A DNA stretch of 64,000 nucleotides from G963662605 sp963667005. Its GTDB lineage: Bacteria > Bacteroidota > Ignavibacteria > Ignavibacteriales > Ignavibacteriaceae. Under the pieces are notes generated by a model. The model was not told the origin of the DNA, did no database searches, and saw only the letters and a program-made list of their open reading frames with translations. Of the stretch, positions 17,161 through 25,768 are shown in pieces (within the stretch, counting starts at the first letter, position 1; the number at the start of each line of letters is the position of its first letter). The translations under genes and the position numbers were made by a program. The stretch lies in contig OY762937.1 of NCBI GenBank assembly GCA_963667005.1, positions 3,720,001 to 3,784,000 of the forward strand, given 5' to 3'.

Positions 17161-18615
17161 TTATACAACATATACTGAAGAAGCAGTGTCAGCACCGCGG
17201 CCTGTCCAATTGGTATGGAAGAATTCGCCGCGAGGTTTGTCTGTTCTTTCGTACATGTGCGCACCAAAGTAATCTCTTTGAGCCTGCAGCAAGTTAGCCG
17301 GCAAGCGCTCGGTTCTGAAACCGTCGAAATAGTTCAATGCTGTTGACATTGCAGGAACCCAGATGCCGTTAAGAACAGCCGTTGATACAACTCTTCTCCA
17401 AGCAGCCTGAGCAGCTTCAACTTTTTCTTTAAAGAACGGATCGAGAAGCAGGTTATTAAGATCAGGGTTTTTATCAAATGCTTCTTTGATTTTGCCGAGG
17501 AAGGTTGAACGGATGATACATCCACCACGCCACATCAAAGCGATTCCACCGTAGTTGAGGTTCCAGCCTTTTTCTTTAGCAGCAGTTCTCATAAGTATGT
17601 AACCCTGAGCATAAGAAACTAATTTAGAAGCAAACAATGCTTGTTCAATATCGTTGATGAATGCTTTTTTGTCGCCTTTGAATTCAACTGCCGGGCCGGC
17701 GATTTGTTTTGAAGCTTCAACTCTTTCGTCTTTCATAGCTGAAAGGCAGCGAGCGTAAACAGCTTCACCAATCAATGTCAGCGGAACACCGAAATCGAGT
17801 GATGCCTGGCCTGTCCATTTACCGGTACCTTTTTGGCCTGCGGTATCAAGAATTTTTTCAACGAGAGCTGAACCGTCAGTATCTTTAACGCCGAGAATGT
17901 CACGTGAAATTTCGATAAGGTAACTATCGAGAACGCCTTTGTTCCATTCAGTAAATACCTGATGCATTTCATCAGCCTGCATACCGAGGAGGTTTTTCAT
18001 AATTAAATACGCTTCGCAAATAAGCTGCATATCGCCGTATTCAATTCCGTTGTGAACCATTTTAACAAAGTGGCCTGCGCCGCCTTCGCCAACCCAATCG
18101 CAGCAAGGTGAGCCGTCAGAAACTTTAGCAGCAATAGCCTGGAAAATAGGTTTTACTGCAGGCCATGCTTTTGGTGAGCCACCAGGCATGATTGAAGGTC
18201 CGAGTAAAGCGCCTTCTTCACCACCGGAAACGCCGGTACCGATGAATAATTTTCCTTTGCTTTCGCAATAAGCGGTTCTTCTTTCTGAATCCGGGAAGTG
18301 TGAGTTACCACCATCAATAATGATATCACCGTCTTCAAGGTGAGGGAGCAGCAAATCAATAAAATCATCAACTGCTTTTCCAGCTTTAACCATGAGCATG
18401 ATTTTTCTTGGGCGGGCGCAATTAGCAACTAATTCTTCAATAGTGTTTGCACCGATAACGTTTTTACCTTTACCGCGTCCATTAATAAAATCAGTAACTT
18501 TCTGTACCGTTCTGTTATAAACGGCTACAGTAAAGCCTTTGCTTTCCATGTTCAATACAAGGTTTTCGCCCATTACGGCCAAACCAACAAGTCCGATATC
18601 TGCCAATTTACTCAT
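17161..18615 (-). CDS. gnd: 6-phosphogluconate dehydrogenase, decarboxylating (NADP-type copy)
   Basis: This 484-residue cytoplasmic enzyme oxidises 6-phosphogluconate to ribulose 5-phosphate and CO2. The Rossmann start IGLVGLAVMGENLVLN, the catalytic segment GHFVKMVHNGIEYGDMQ (catalytic Lys) and the C-terminal FHTNWTGRGAD tail are all present, and length fits the dimeric long-chain class. After strand beta-2 it has VAVYNRT (residues 34-36 N-R-T); this Asn-Arg pattern binds the 2'-phosphate in NADP-dependent enzymes. It is the last gene of the cluster, 43 bp after pdxB, with AAGGA ahead of the ATG. A second, divergent copy lies at 19832-21277. Confidence 0.95.
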   Translation of the reverse strand: MSKLADIGLVGLAVMGENLVLNMESKGFTVAVYNRTVQKVTDFINGRGKGKNVIGANTIEELVANCARPRKIMLMVKAGKAVDDFIDLLLPHLEDGDIIIDGGNSHFPDSERRTAYCESKGKLFIGTGVSGGEEGALLGPSIMPGGSPKAWPAVKPIFQAIAAKVSDGSPCCDWVGEGGAGHFVKMVHNGIEYGDMQLICEAYLIMKNLLGMQADEMHQVFTEWNKGVLDSYLIEISRDILGVKDTDGSALVEKILDTAGQKGTGKWTGQASLDFGVPLTLIGEAVYARCLSAMKDERVEASKQIAGPAVEFKGDKKAFINDIEQALFASKLVSYAQGYILMRTAAKEKGWNLNYGGIALMWRGGCIIRSTFLGKIKEAFDKNPDLNNLLLDPFFKEKVEAAQAAWRRVVSTAVLNGIWVPAMSTALNYFDGFRTERLPANLLQAQRDYFGAHMYERTDKPRGEFFHTNWTGRGADTASSVYVV

Positions 18616-18658
18616 TTGCGTTTCCTTTATAAGTGATAGAGAATTTTATAATAAATAA

Positions 18659-19804
18659 TTAGTGTTTAATGTTAAATCCAAGTTGGGATATAGTATCTAT
18701 TATTTCATCTTGAGCATTGAGAAGTTTTACAGAATAAAATGGGAATTCACGTCGTATCGGGTATGCTCCCCGCTGCTGTTCGAATGTTTCAACCGAATTT
18801 CGCAGCGTAGCATCATCAGACATAATATCATATGAAGCGATTACAACGTCAAATAAGATTTCTTGTTTCGTTTTATTAGCACAGTCAACAATAATTTCGC
18901 GTGGTTGTAACGAAGGCGGAACCGACTCAGGATACCAGCCTTCCGGCATCGGTAGATTAAAGAATTTCCGGAGCTCAGCAATACTCATTGAAGTACCGTT
19001 AGCTTTGCCGTCGGCAGAATAGCCCGCAATATGCGGAGTCGCAATATCAACAAGTGAGAGTAACTCCCTATCAATATTGGGCTCACCCTCCCATACATCA
19101 AGAACACATGCATCAACGATATTTTCATGAAGTGCGTTTTTAATTGATGAAGTTTTAACTACCGGACCACGGGAGGCATTTATCAATAGACGTTTGTGTT
19201 CGAGTTTTGCAAAAAAGGCGTCATCCGCGAGGTGATGCGTTTTATCTTCGCCGGTTTTATTCAAGGGCACATGTAGCGTAATAATATCACTGCGGGAAAT
19301 CAATTCATCAAGTGAGACAAATTTTTCAGGACCTTCTGCACGGGCACGCGGCGGGTCATTCAGCAAAACATTCATGCCGAACAGACGCGCAATCTTTTCG
19401 ACTTTTTTACCGACGTTGCCCACTCCCACGATACCAATCGTGGTTTCAGAAAGCTTGAAATTATATTTTTTTGCTAAGGTAAGTATTGCAGAGGAAATAT
19501 ACTGTTGGACGGATGAGGAATTACAGCCGGGCGCATTAACCCAGTAAATTCCCGCATCGTCACAGTATTTTGTATCAATATGATCATAACCGATAGTTGC
19601 GGTTGCGATAAACTTTACATTAGTCCCCTTTAATAAAGCTTCATTGCAATGAGTACGGGTTCTGATAATAATACCGTCAACATCGCGTAAAGCTTCATTT
19701 GTCATTTCCGCCGGACTTAAATACTGAATGTCGGCGTATGGTTCAAGAACACCTTTCAGAAAAGGTATCTTGTTATCTGCAGCTATCTTTATTTTCTGAT
19801 TCAT
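18659..19804 (-). CDS. pdxB: 4-phosphoerythronate dehydrogenase (PdxB family)
   Basis: This 381-residue member of the D-isomer 2-hydroxyacid dehydrogenase family oxidises 4-phosphoerythronate at C2, a step in pyridoxal phosphate synthesis. The NAD site GIVGVGNVGKKVEKIARLFG, the catalytic Arg in NASRGPVV, the Glu in WEGEP and the His in TPHIAGYSADGKANGT are visible. The ~90-residue C-terminal dimerisation part separates PdxB from plain phosphoglycerate dehydrogenases. The ATG at 19804 is used; one codon upstream is a TTG. It lies between two gnd genes (24 and 43 bp gaps). 4-phosphoerythronate is a known inhibitor of 6-phosphogluconate dehydrogenase, so a clearing role is an attractive inference. 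Confidence 0.88.
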   Translation of the reverse strand: MNQKIKIAADNKIPFLKGVLEPYADIQYLSPAEMTNEALRDVDGIIIRTRTHCNEALLKGTNVKFIATATIGYDHIDTKYCDDAGIYWVNAPGCNSSSVQQYISSAILTLAKKYNFKLSETTIGIVGVGNVGKKVEKIARLFGMNVLLNDPPRARAEGPEKFVSLDELISRSDIITLHVPLNKTGEDKTHHLADDAFFAKLEHKRLLINASRGPVVKTSSIKNALHENIVDACVLDVWEGEPNIDRELLSLVDIATPHIAGYSADGKANGTSMSIAELRKFFNLPMPEGWYPESVPPSLQPREIIVDCANKTKQEILFDVVIASYDIMSDDATLRNSVETFEQQRGAYPIRREFPFYSVKLLNAQDEIIDTISQLGFNIKH

Positions 19805-19831
19805 CAACCTAATTTATAAAAATTCGAGTAC

Positions 19832-21277
19832 TTAGGCATTATAAACTGAAGAAGCAGTTTCTCCGCCGTGACCTGTCCAGTTGGTATGGAAGAATTCTTC
19901 CTCCGGACGGTCAACGCGTTGATACTGATGCGCGCCGAAATAGTCGCGCTGTGCCTGCAGCATATTCGCGGGAAGATGTGCAGAGCGGTACCCGTCATAA
20001 TAAGTCAGCGCCGAAGCAAAGCATGGAATTGAAACGCCGTGTTTCATGGCTTCCATAACAATTCTTCTCAATGACTGCTGATATTCATTTGCCAATTGAC
20101 CGAAGAACGGATCAAAAAGCAAGTGACGGAGGCTCGGATTGCGATCGTACGCTTCTTTAATTTTCTGTAAAAAGTCGGAACGAATAATACAGCCGCCGCG
20201 CCAGATCATAGCGATACCGCCGTAGTTCAATTTCCATTTAAATTCTTTTGCTGCCGCGCCCATAAGTGAATAACCCTGAGCATATGACAATACTTTTGAC
20301 AAATACAATGAACGGCGAAGTTCAACAATAAACTCCTGTTTGTCACCGCTGAACGAACGCGAAGGTCCTTTCAAAGCTTTTGAAGCAAGGACACGTTCAT
20401 CTTTTTGTGCGGACAAGTAGCGGGCAAATACAGCCTCACTGACGAGTGAAAGCGGAGTACCCTGATCAAGAGCGGTAATGACTTTCCACTTACCTGTTCC
20501 CTTTTGTCCGGCTTTATCTAAAATCTTTTCAACTAACGGTGAGCCGTCAGTATCTTTAAATGCGAGAATGTCGCGGGTAATTTCAATAAGATAACTTTTC
20601 AATTCGCCTTCGTTCCACTCGGCAAATACCTGATGCATTTCATCATGCGAAAGGTCAAGAACATCTTTCATGAACTGGTACGATTCGCAGATAAGCTGCA
20701 TGTCGCCGTACTCAATTCCATTATGAACCATCTTGATAAAGTGGCCTGAGCCTTCTTCACCAATCCAGTCACAGCAAGGAACGCCGTCAACTTTTGCAGC
20801 GATTGCCTGAAAGGCCGGTTTGATCGGTTCCCAAGCTTCAGCCGGACCGCCCGGCATTAATGCGGGACCGTTAAGCGCACCTTCTTCTCCACCGGAAACA
20901 CCTGACCCGACAAAGTATACGCCTTTTTCAAGCAGGTAGTTTACGCGTCTGTTGGTGTCAGCAAAGTGGCTGTTTCCGCCGTCAATCAGAATATCGCCTT
21001 TATCAAGCAGCGGTATAGCAGCTTCAATAACTGCATCAACCGGCTTGCCGGCATTGACCATCATTAAAATCTTACGGGGCTGTTCAATTTTCGAAACGAA
21101 TTCATAATATGAAAACGTTCCGACAATTTTTTTACCCTTTGCGCGTCCATTTATGAATCGCTTAATTTTTTCCATATCAATATCATATACTGCAACTGAA
21201 AACCCTTTGCTCTCAAAATTAAGAGCCAGGTTTTCACCCATAACACCGATACCTATTATACCAATATTAGCTAACAT
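19832..21277 (-). CDS. gnd: 6-phosphogluconate dehydrogenase, decarboxylating (probable NAD-type copy)
   Basis: This 481-residue paralog of the product of 17161-18615 has the same catalytic segment GHFIKMVHNGIEYGDMQ and a matching FHTNWTGHGGE tail. The difference is at the cofactor site. After beta-2 it reads VAVYDIDMEK (D32-I33-D34) where NADP-type enzymes have Asn-Arg-Ser/Thr. An acidic residue here and loss of the Arg usually mean NAD preference. It follows the LarA-like gene by 21 bp and precedes pdxB by 24 bp, so it belongs to the catabolic operon. NAD coupling would fit a catabolic role. The cofactor call is inferred from a few residues. Confidence 0.93.
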   Translation of the reverse strand: MLANIGIIGIGVMGENLALNFESKGFSVAVYDIDMEKIKRFINGRAKGKKIVGTFSYYEFVSKIEQPRKILMMVNAGKPVDAVIEAAIPLLDKGDILIDGGNSHFADTNRRVNYLLEKGVYFVGSGVSGGEEGALNGPALMPGGPAEAWEPIKPAFQAIAAKVDGVPCCDWIGEEGSGHFIKMVHNGIEYGDMQLICESYQFMKDVLDLSHDEMHQVFAEWNEGELKSYLIEITRDILAFKDTDGSPLVEKILDKAGQKGTGKWKVITALDQGTPLSLVSEAVFARYLSAQKDERVLASKALKGPSRSFSGDKQEFIVELRRSLYLSKVLSYAQGYSLMGAAAKEFKWKLNYGGIAMIWRGGCIIRSDFLQKIKEAYDRNPSLRHLLFDPFFGQLANEYQQSLRRIVMEAMKHGVSIPCFASALTYYDGYRSAHLPANMLQAQRDYFGAHQYQRVDRPEEEFFHTNWTGHGGETASSVYNA

Positions 21278-21298
21278 GACACATCATCCTTATTATTA

Positions 21299-22570
21299 CT
21301 AATCTACAAACTTATCTTTCCAAGCCCATAATCCAATAGCCGGATTCGATATATAGAAAATTTCCTCGCCATCAACCATGTTATAACCATCAACCAATTT
21401 TTCAGGATCATATTTCTTTGACATTTCATCAAGATTGCCATATAAGAAATTGACTGATTCAATTTCTTCTTTTGTGATTCCACCCGGGCAATAACGGATG
21501 GTGAATCTGTTCTCCGAAGAACCGTGAATCAAGTGTGCCGCAGCACCGAGATTGTTTTGCAGGTCTTCGTTCTCTTCAACTAATTGTAAAACTTTCGGCG
21601 TGTTGACGTATCCGTATTTACGAATAAGTTTGTCAATCGTCGGATCTTCGCCGAATTCTTTCAATCCCGGGGCAAGCACGATCAATTCACCGCCATCATC
21701 AATAGCCATGCGGGTGCGGTAAACTGATTTATTGCCGAGCCATGTTGATTTGAATTCCTGCGGTTCAAGATACACAACAACTTTTTTCAACGGCTTTTCG
21801 AGCATGATGAAATTCACTTCAAGTGAAAGCTGCGCAGCCAGATTGAAACATTCAATATCATCGCCGATGTATAATCCACAGACACGGAGTTTGCCGTTTT
21901 CATCTTTTGCGACAACGGTCTGTACATAAACAATCGGTAAGTGTTTTGCAAAATTATCGGATGCATAATTCAGCACGCGGCGAACCGGTGTGTCTGCACG
22001 TCCCATAATTTTTTCCATGCCGTACGCAGCACCGATATAGTGACTCTTGTTAATACCTTCAGAGCCGCCGGTACCGACAAAAATATTTTTATTGTAATTG
22101 GCAAAGCCGATTACTTCATGAGGGACAACCTGTCCTATTGATAAAATCAAATCATATCCGCCGTTTTGCAGCTCAACATCAACCTGCGCAGGCCACGGAT
22201 ATTTCACTTTATGCCCGGATACTTCATACACATATTCTTCCGGCACGATACCAAGCGTATATAATCCATTACGCCAGTCATGCACTTTGAACAATGACTG
22301 TGGTATTGTCGGATACATATGTTCTATTTCTTTTGGGGTCATGGCGTAGTGGGTTCCAAGAGCAGGTAAAACTGCTTTGAATTTATCGCCATAATAATTG
22401 AATGCGTGTACGGTGAGTTCTCCGGCGTGAGAGTGATACCTGGTGATATCAGGAGGGACCGCAAGCACACGCTTGCGGTCTCCCAATTTTGCCAAAGCAT
22501 CAAATAGAGCTTCTTTTAACTCTTGTTCCGAAAAAAAGTAACCCTTTGATCCTTTTGCGTAATATAACAT
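21299..22570 (-). CDS. LarA-superfamily nickel-pincer hydroxyacid epimerase (proposed mannonate/gluconate 2-epimerase)
   Basis: This 423-residue protein is of the LarA (DUF2088) superfamily, whose members epimerise 2-hydroxyacids with a nickel-pincer nucleotide (NPN). Residues corresponding to those of lactate racemase LarA are present: H74 in LGTHYAMTPKE (acid/base His), H151 in VVPHEVIGF, K161 (the Lys that bonds the pincer) and H177 (nickel ligand). The spacings H151-K161 (+10) and K161-H177 (+16) equal those of LarA H174-K184-H200. R44 in DITRYH matches the substrate Arg region. The gene starts 2 bp after the HAD gene and is followed by gnd. D-mannonate and D-gluconate are C2 epimers and a gluconate 2-epimerase branch is known, so this substrate pair fits the context. 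LarB/C/E for the cofactor are not in the window. Confidence 0.8.
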   Translation of the reverse strand: MLYYAKGSKGYFFSEQELKEALFDALAKLGDRKRVLAVPPDITRYHSHAGELTVHAFNYYGDKFKAVLPALGTHYAMTPKEIEHMYPTIPQSLFKVHDWRNGLYTLGIVPEEYVYEVSGHKVKYPWPAQVDVELQNGGYDLILSIGQVVPHEVIGFANYNKNIFVGTGGSEGINKSHYIGAAYGMEKIMGRADTPVRRVLNYASDNFAKHLPIVYVQTVVAKDENGKLRVCGLYIGDDIECFNLAAQLSLEVNFIMLEKPLKKVVVYLEPQEFKSTWLGNKSVYRTRMAIDDGGELIVLAPGLKEFGEDPTIDKLIRKYGYVNTPKVLQLVEENEDLQNNLGAAAHLIHGSSENRFTIRYCPGGITKEEIESVNFLYGNLDEMSKKYDPEKLVDGYNMVDGEEIFYISNPAIGLWAWKDKFVD

Positions 22571-22572
22571 AA

Positions 22573-23463
22573 CTATTTATTCCAGTGTGGTTTTTCAGGC
22601 AAATAAGTATTGAACTCTTCGATGAGAGCTTGTTCGTAAGCACCTTCGTATTCCAAGTTGAAGAATTTATCAAGTGCTTCGTTATAGAAACGAGCCCATG
22701 ATTCAACTTCTTTTCCGGGATTGATAGGATAGAACAATACGCCATTAGCCTTAGCAGCTTTCATGTCTCCCGGGGCATCACCGATCATAAGAATCTTATT
22801 ATCAGGATATTTACCTTTGGCAGCATATTTCAAGTGCTCTGTTTTCGTACCATATTCCTGGCCGCAAATGATATGAACATACTGTTGAATATCGTTTTCA
22901 GACCATTCTCTTACGAGAGCTTCGGTCGGGGTTTGTGATACTACCAACGCGTCAGCTCTTTCTCTTAATTTAATAAGAGATTCGCGAACATGCGGGAATG
23001 GAGGAATATCGTGAACCATCTCGTGAATATCCGCGTTGATTGCTTTTGACCATGCCAAAGCTTTATCAATAATCGGATCTTTAACTTCAGCAGCATATTT
23101 TTCGAGTGCTGGGTTTCCGAGTTTGGTTTCTTTCTTCGTCCACTCAACAACGGCACTCATGTCGTGCAGTTTAACACCGCGTTCAATCACTTCTTTTCTC
23201 TCGCTTAACAGTGTCATAACGTCAAGAAGAGCGTGGAAACGGTTGCAGCCGCGTGTTTTTGAGTACAGGTTTACAAAGTCCCATGCTTCGCGGGTATATT
23301 TCGATACCTGCTGTAAATCCCAATACATAACCGTATTCGGACAGAAGCATTCTTTATGTTTGATTTCCATCGTATCGAATGCACAACCGTCAGAATCAAT
23401 TCCGACAAAGAATTCTTTAGTCGGCTGAAGGTTGGTCAATTCTTGCTTTGGGTCTAAACTCAT
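22573..23463 (-). CDS. HAD-superfamily hydrolase of unknown substrate
   Basis: This 296-residue cytoplasmic HAD phosphatase-type protein has FVGIDSDGCAFDT as motif I (nucleophile Asp and second Asp), VVSQTP as motif II, the Lys in EYGTKTEHL and MIGDAPGDMKA as motif III (Mg-binding Asp). The ~130-residue helical region between motifs I and II is a large C1-type cap, which suggests a small-molecule substrate. It is tightly packed between the PfkA-like gene (9 bp) and the LarA-like gene (2 bp), so it most likely serves the same pathway. Candidate roles are dephosphorylation of a side product such as 4-phosphoerythronate, or of a dead-end sugar-acid phosphate. None can be decided from the sequence. 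Confidence 0.8.
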   Translation of the reverse strand: MSLDPKQELTNLQPTKEFFVGIDSDGCAFDTMEIKHKECFCPNTVMYWDLQQVSKYTREAWDFVNLYSKTRGCNRFHALLDVMTLLSERKEVIERGVKLHDMSAVVEWTKKETKLGNPALEKYAAEVKDPIIDKALAWSKAINADIHEMVHDIPPFPHVRESLIKLRERADALVVSQTPTEALVREWSENDIQQYVHIICGQEYGTKTEHLKYAAKGKYPDNKILMIGDAPGDMKAAKANGVLFYPINPGKEVESWARFYNEALDKFFNLEYEGAYEQALIEEFNTYLPEKPHWNK

Positions 23464-23472
23464 AGTTTCTCC

Positions 23473-24756
23473 TTATTTTTTTGCTTCAGGTTGATATGCA
23501 GCTAACTTCTTTTCTGCAAAGATAGGTTTCAACTGAGTGAATCTCTGTCTTCCGTTAATCATCGGAACCGATACCCAATCTTCACCGATAAGAGGACGAA
23601 CATATTTCAGGAAGTCATCAGTTACGTCAATACGGTTTGGAGCAATCCATTCTTCATTGAAGAATCTCTCTGAGAGAGCAACTTTTTCAAGCGGTACTTT
23701 ATCATAACGAACGTTATAGATAAGACCCGGTTCGCGAAGAATTGTTGCCATCCAGCCGTTACCGTCTTTCATTGCAACTTCAACTGCTTTTTGTCCTACT
23801 TTGTAAGCTTCATCCAGGTCAACCGTTGAAGCATAGATCATGCTGTGACGCTGATCGGTACCCATAACCTGACCGCGTGCAGAGCCGCTGGCCTTGATAC
23901 CTTTTTCGTTCAGGTAATTGACAACGCTTTGATAAGCAGCAACTTTACTTGAACCGAAGGAAGTATGACCAAACGAATCTTTGACTTCGCCGATACTGCC
24001 GACATCAAAACCTTCGCTGATAACAACGATACATCTACCGTCTTTCTTAAGCTGATCGTTTACATTGTCTGCCAATTCAGTCAACGAAACTTTTGATTCA
24101 GTCATGTAGATCTGTAAAGGCATTTCGCGTTTAGGATCTGCAAGACGTGCAGCAGCCGGAATAAATCCGATCTTTCTCCCCATTGCCTGTAATACAAGCA
24201 CCGGATCTGCCGGTGATGAACCAGCATTCTCTTCGTTCGCTGTTTGAACGATATGTGACCAGTAACGGGCAACACTACCATAACCCGGAGTGTGGTCAAT
24301 CAATTTGAATTCGCTATCTCCCACATCATTGTCAATTGTTTTCGGCACACCGGTAGCCACCAGTTCAAGTCCGGCTTCTGCCGCGATTTGGCTTACCTTA
24401 AATGCAGTGTGCTGTGAGTCGTTGCCACCGATATAAAAGAAATAGCCGATATTATGAGCGCGGCAAATTTCAATGATACGGGCAAAATCTTTTTCCTGCT
24501 TGTCCTTCAGTTTATAACGGCATGTACCGATACTACCTGCAGCAGGTGTAGTACGGAGCAAAGCTATTTCTTCTTCGTCCTGTACAGACAGATCTAATAA
24601 TTCTTCTTTGAGCACTCCTTCGATACCATGCCATCCGCCGTAAACTTTTCCGAATACATTCGGAAACATTTTACAGGTCTCGATAATACCGCGAAGAGAG
24701 TTGTTGATCACCGGAGATGGGCCGCCGGATTGAGCAACGAGAACATTTTTAGCCAT
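23473..24756 (-). CDS. PfkA-family phosphotransferase (PPi/ATP-dependent; proposed sugar-acid kinase)
   Basis: This 427-residue protein of the PfkA phosphofructokinase family has the N-terminal QSGGPSPVINNS loop, FYIGGNDSQHTA (residues ~107-117) and VPKTIDND (137-144), then QAMGRKIGFI. In ATP enzymes the loop is GGDGS and the later motif PGTIDND; PPi enzymes have GGDDS and PKTIDND. Here the Lys of PKTIDND and the Asp after Asn in GGNDS point to the PPi-type subgroup, though GGNDS replaces a metal-binding Asp by Asn. Setting makes fructose 6-phosphate a doubtful substrate: it lies 23 bp after the fructuronate reductase and 9 bp before the HAD gene, in a sugar-acid operon. I propose gluconate (or a related acid) as acceptor; this is inference. 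The default annotation would be diphosphate-fructose-6-phosphate phosphotransferase. Confidence 0.8.
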   Translation of the reverse strand: MAKNVLVAQSGGPSPVINNSLRGIIETCKMFPNVFGKVYGGWHGIEGVLKEELLDLSVQDEEEIALLRTTPAAGSIGTCRYKLKDKQEKDFARIIEICRAHNIGYFFYIGGNDSQHTAFKVSQIAAEAGLELVATGVPKTIDNDVGDSEFKLIDHTPGYGSVARYWSHIVQTANEENAGSSPADPVLVLQAMGRKIGFIPAAARLADPKREMPLQIYMTESKVSLTELADNVNDQLKKDGRCIVVISEGFDVGSIGEVKDSFGHTSFGSSKVAAYQSVVNYLNEKGIKASGSARGQVMGTDQRHSMIYASTVDLDEAYKVGQKAVEVAMKDGNGWMATILREPGLIYNVRYDKVPLEKVALSERFFNEEWIAPNRIDVTDDFLKYVRPLIGEDWVSVPMINGRQRFTQLKPIFAEKKLAAYQPEAKK

Positions 24757-24779
24757 GTTGTTTCTCCTTGGTTTAGTAA

Positions 24780-25631
24780 TTAAACACCTGAATAAGCATT
24801 AAATCCACCATCAACAGGGATTGTAACGCCGGTAACAAATTTCGAAAGGTCGGAAAGCAGATATAATACTGTTCCCTGTAAATCCTCAATCTCACCAAAA
24901 CGGTTCATCGGAGTTCCGCTGATAATTTTATTACCGCGTGGTGACAATTCGCCGGTCTGTTCATTGAACATGAGGAATCTGTTCTGATTGGTTACAAAAA
25001 ATCCGGGGGCGATTCCGTTTACACGGACGCCTGTCTTAGCAAAATGCACTGCAAGCCATTCGGTAAAGTTGTTGATAGAAGCTTTGGCTGCTGAATAAGC
25101 AGGAATTTTTGTTAATGGGCGGAATGCATTCATTGATGAGATGTTGAGTACAACTCCCGTTCCACGCTTAACCATTTCTTCTGCAAAGACCATGGTTGGA
25201 AGAACAGTGCCGATAAAATTCAAATCGAATACTCTTTTAAAACCTTCTTCACTCAAACCGAAGAAAGTTTTTTCAAGATGTTCAAGGCTATCAGGTGTTA
25301 CAAATTCTTCCTGAGTGGTTGCCATTGGGGAGTTTCCACCGGCACCATTGATAAGAATGTCAACTTTGCCGAATGCTTTATGAACTTCAGCATGAGCTGC
25401 TTGTAAAGACTCTTTTGAAAGAACGTTAGCTTCAAAGCCGGCGCTATTATTGCCGAATTTTTCATTCAACGCGCTCGCGACTTTGTCTGCAAATTCTTTT
25501 TTGATATCGAGTATTGCCACTTTAGCACCGTTCTTTACCAGAACTTCGGCTATGCTGGCTCCGATTACTCCACCACCGCCTGTTAGAACAACGACTTTCC
25601 CTTTGAGATCGTCAAATGTTGTTGTACTCAT
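24780..25631 (-). CDS. uxuB: SDR D-mannonate oxidoreductase (fructuronate reductase)
   Basis: This 283-residue short-chain dehydrogenase would reduce D-fructuronate to D-mannonate with NADH. The cofactor loop TGGGGVIG (17-24), D42 after strand beta-2 (VAILDIKK, NAD preference), NGAGG (95-99), Ser165/166 in NISSMNAF and YSAAK (Y179, K183) are present. The insert GGNSPMATTQEEF and the NAFRPLTKIPAYS and GVTIPVDGGFNAYSGV segments are characteristic of the Bacillus UxuB/YjmF-type mannonate oxidoreductases. The similar KduD enzymes (~250 residues) lack that insert. A 137-bp gap from uxaE holds possible regulatory sequence; the downstream PfkA-like gene is 23 bp away. Confidence 0.88.
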   Translation of the reverse strand: MSTTTFDDLKGKVVVLTGGGGVIGASIAEVLVKNGAKVAILDIKKEFADKVASALNEKFGNNSAGFEANVLSKESLQAAHAEVHKAFGKVDILINGAGGNSPMATTQEEFVTPDSLEHLEKTFFGLSEEGFKRVFDLNFIGTVLPTMVFAEEMVKRGTGVVLNISSMNAFRPLTKIPAYSAAKASINNFTEWLAVHFAKTGVRVNGIAPGFFVTNQNRFLMFNEQTGELSPRGNKIISGTPMNRFGEIEDLQGTVLYLLSDLSKFVTGVTIPVDGGFNAYSGV

Positions 25632-25708
25632 AATTATATCTTTTGTTAGTTAGTAATGTAAAAGTTGTTAGTTACATAATAAATGAAAAGTCCTAACAAA
25701 AGTTATGA

Positions 25709-25737
25709 CTTTATCGTTTACTTTCCAAGTTATAACA
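25709..25737. promoter_or_regulatory. Candidate regulatory site upstream of uxuB
   Basis: TATCGTTTACTT (25712-25723) and AAGTTATAACA (25727-25737) both have close matches upstream of the LacI-type regulator gene (TATCATTTACTT at 28241-28252, AAGTTATAATA at 28217-28227). Their order relative to the genes differs. They could be operator or promoter parts of a LacI-controlled regulon; no binding evidence exists. Confidence 0.35.
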
Positions 25738-25768
25738 CGAAGAAATTTACCCTTTTATTCAATAATTT

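Noticed and set aside
24780..25631. Calling the SDR gene KduD (KDG/diketo acid reductase)
   Set aside because: At 283 residues with the GGNSPMATTQEEF insert and the NAFRPLTKIPAYS segment it fits the UxuB/YjmF-type mannonate oxidoreductases better than the ~250-residue KduD. Its neighbour UxaE also makes fructuronate.
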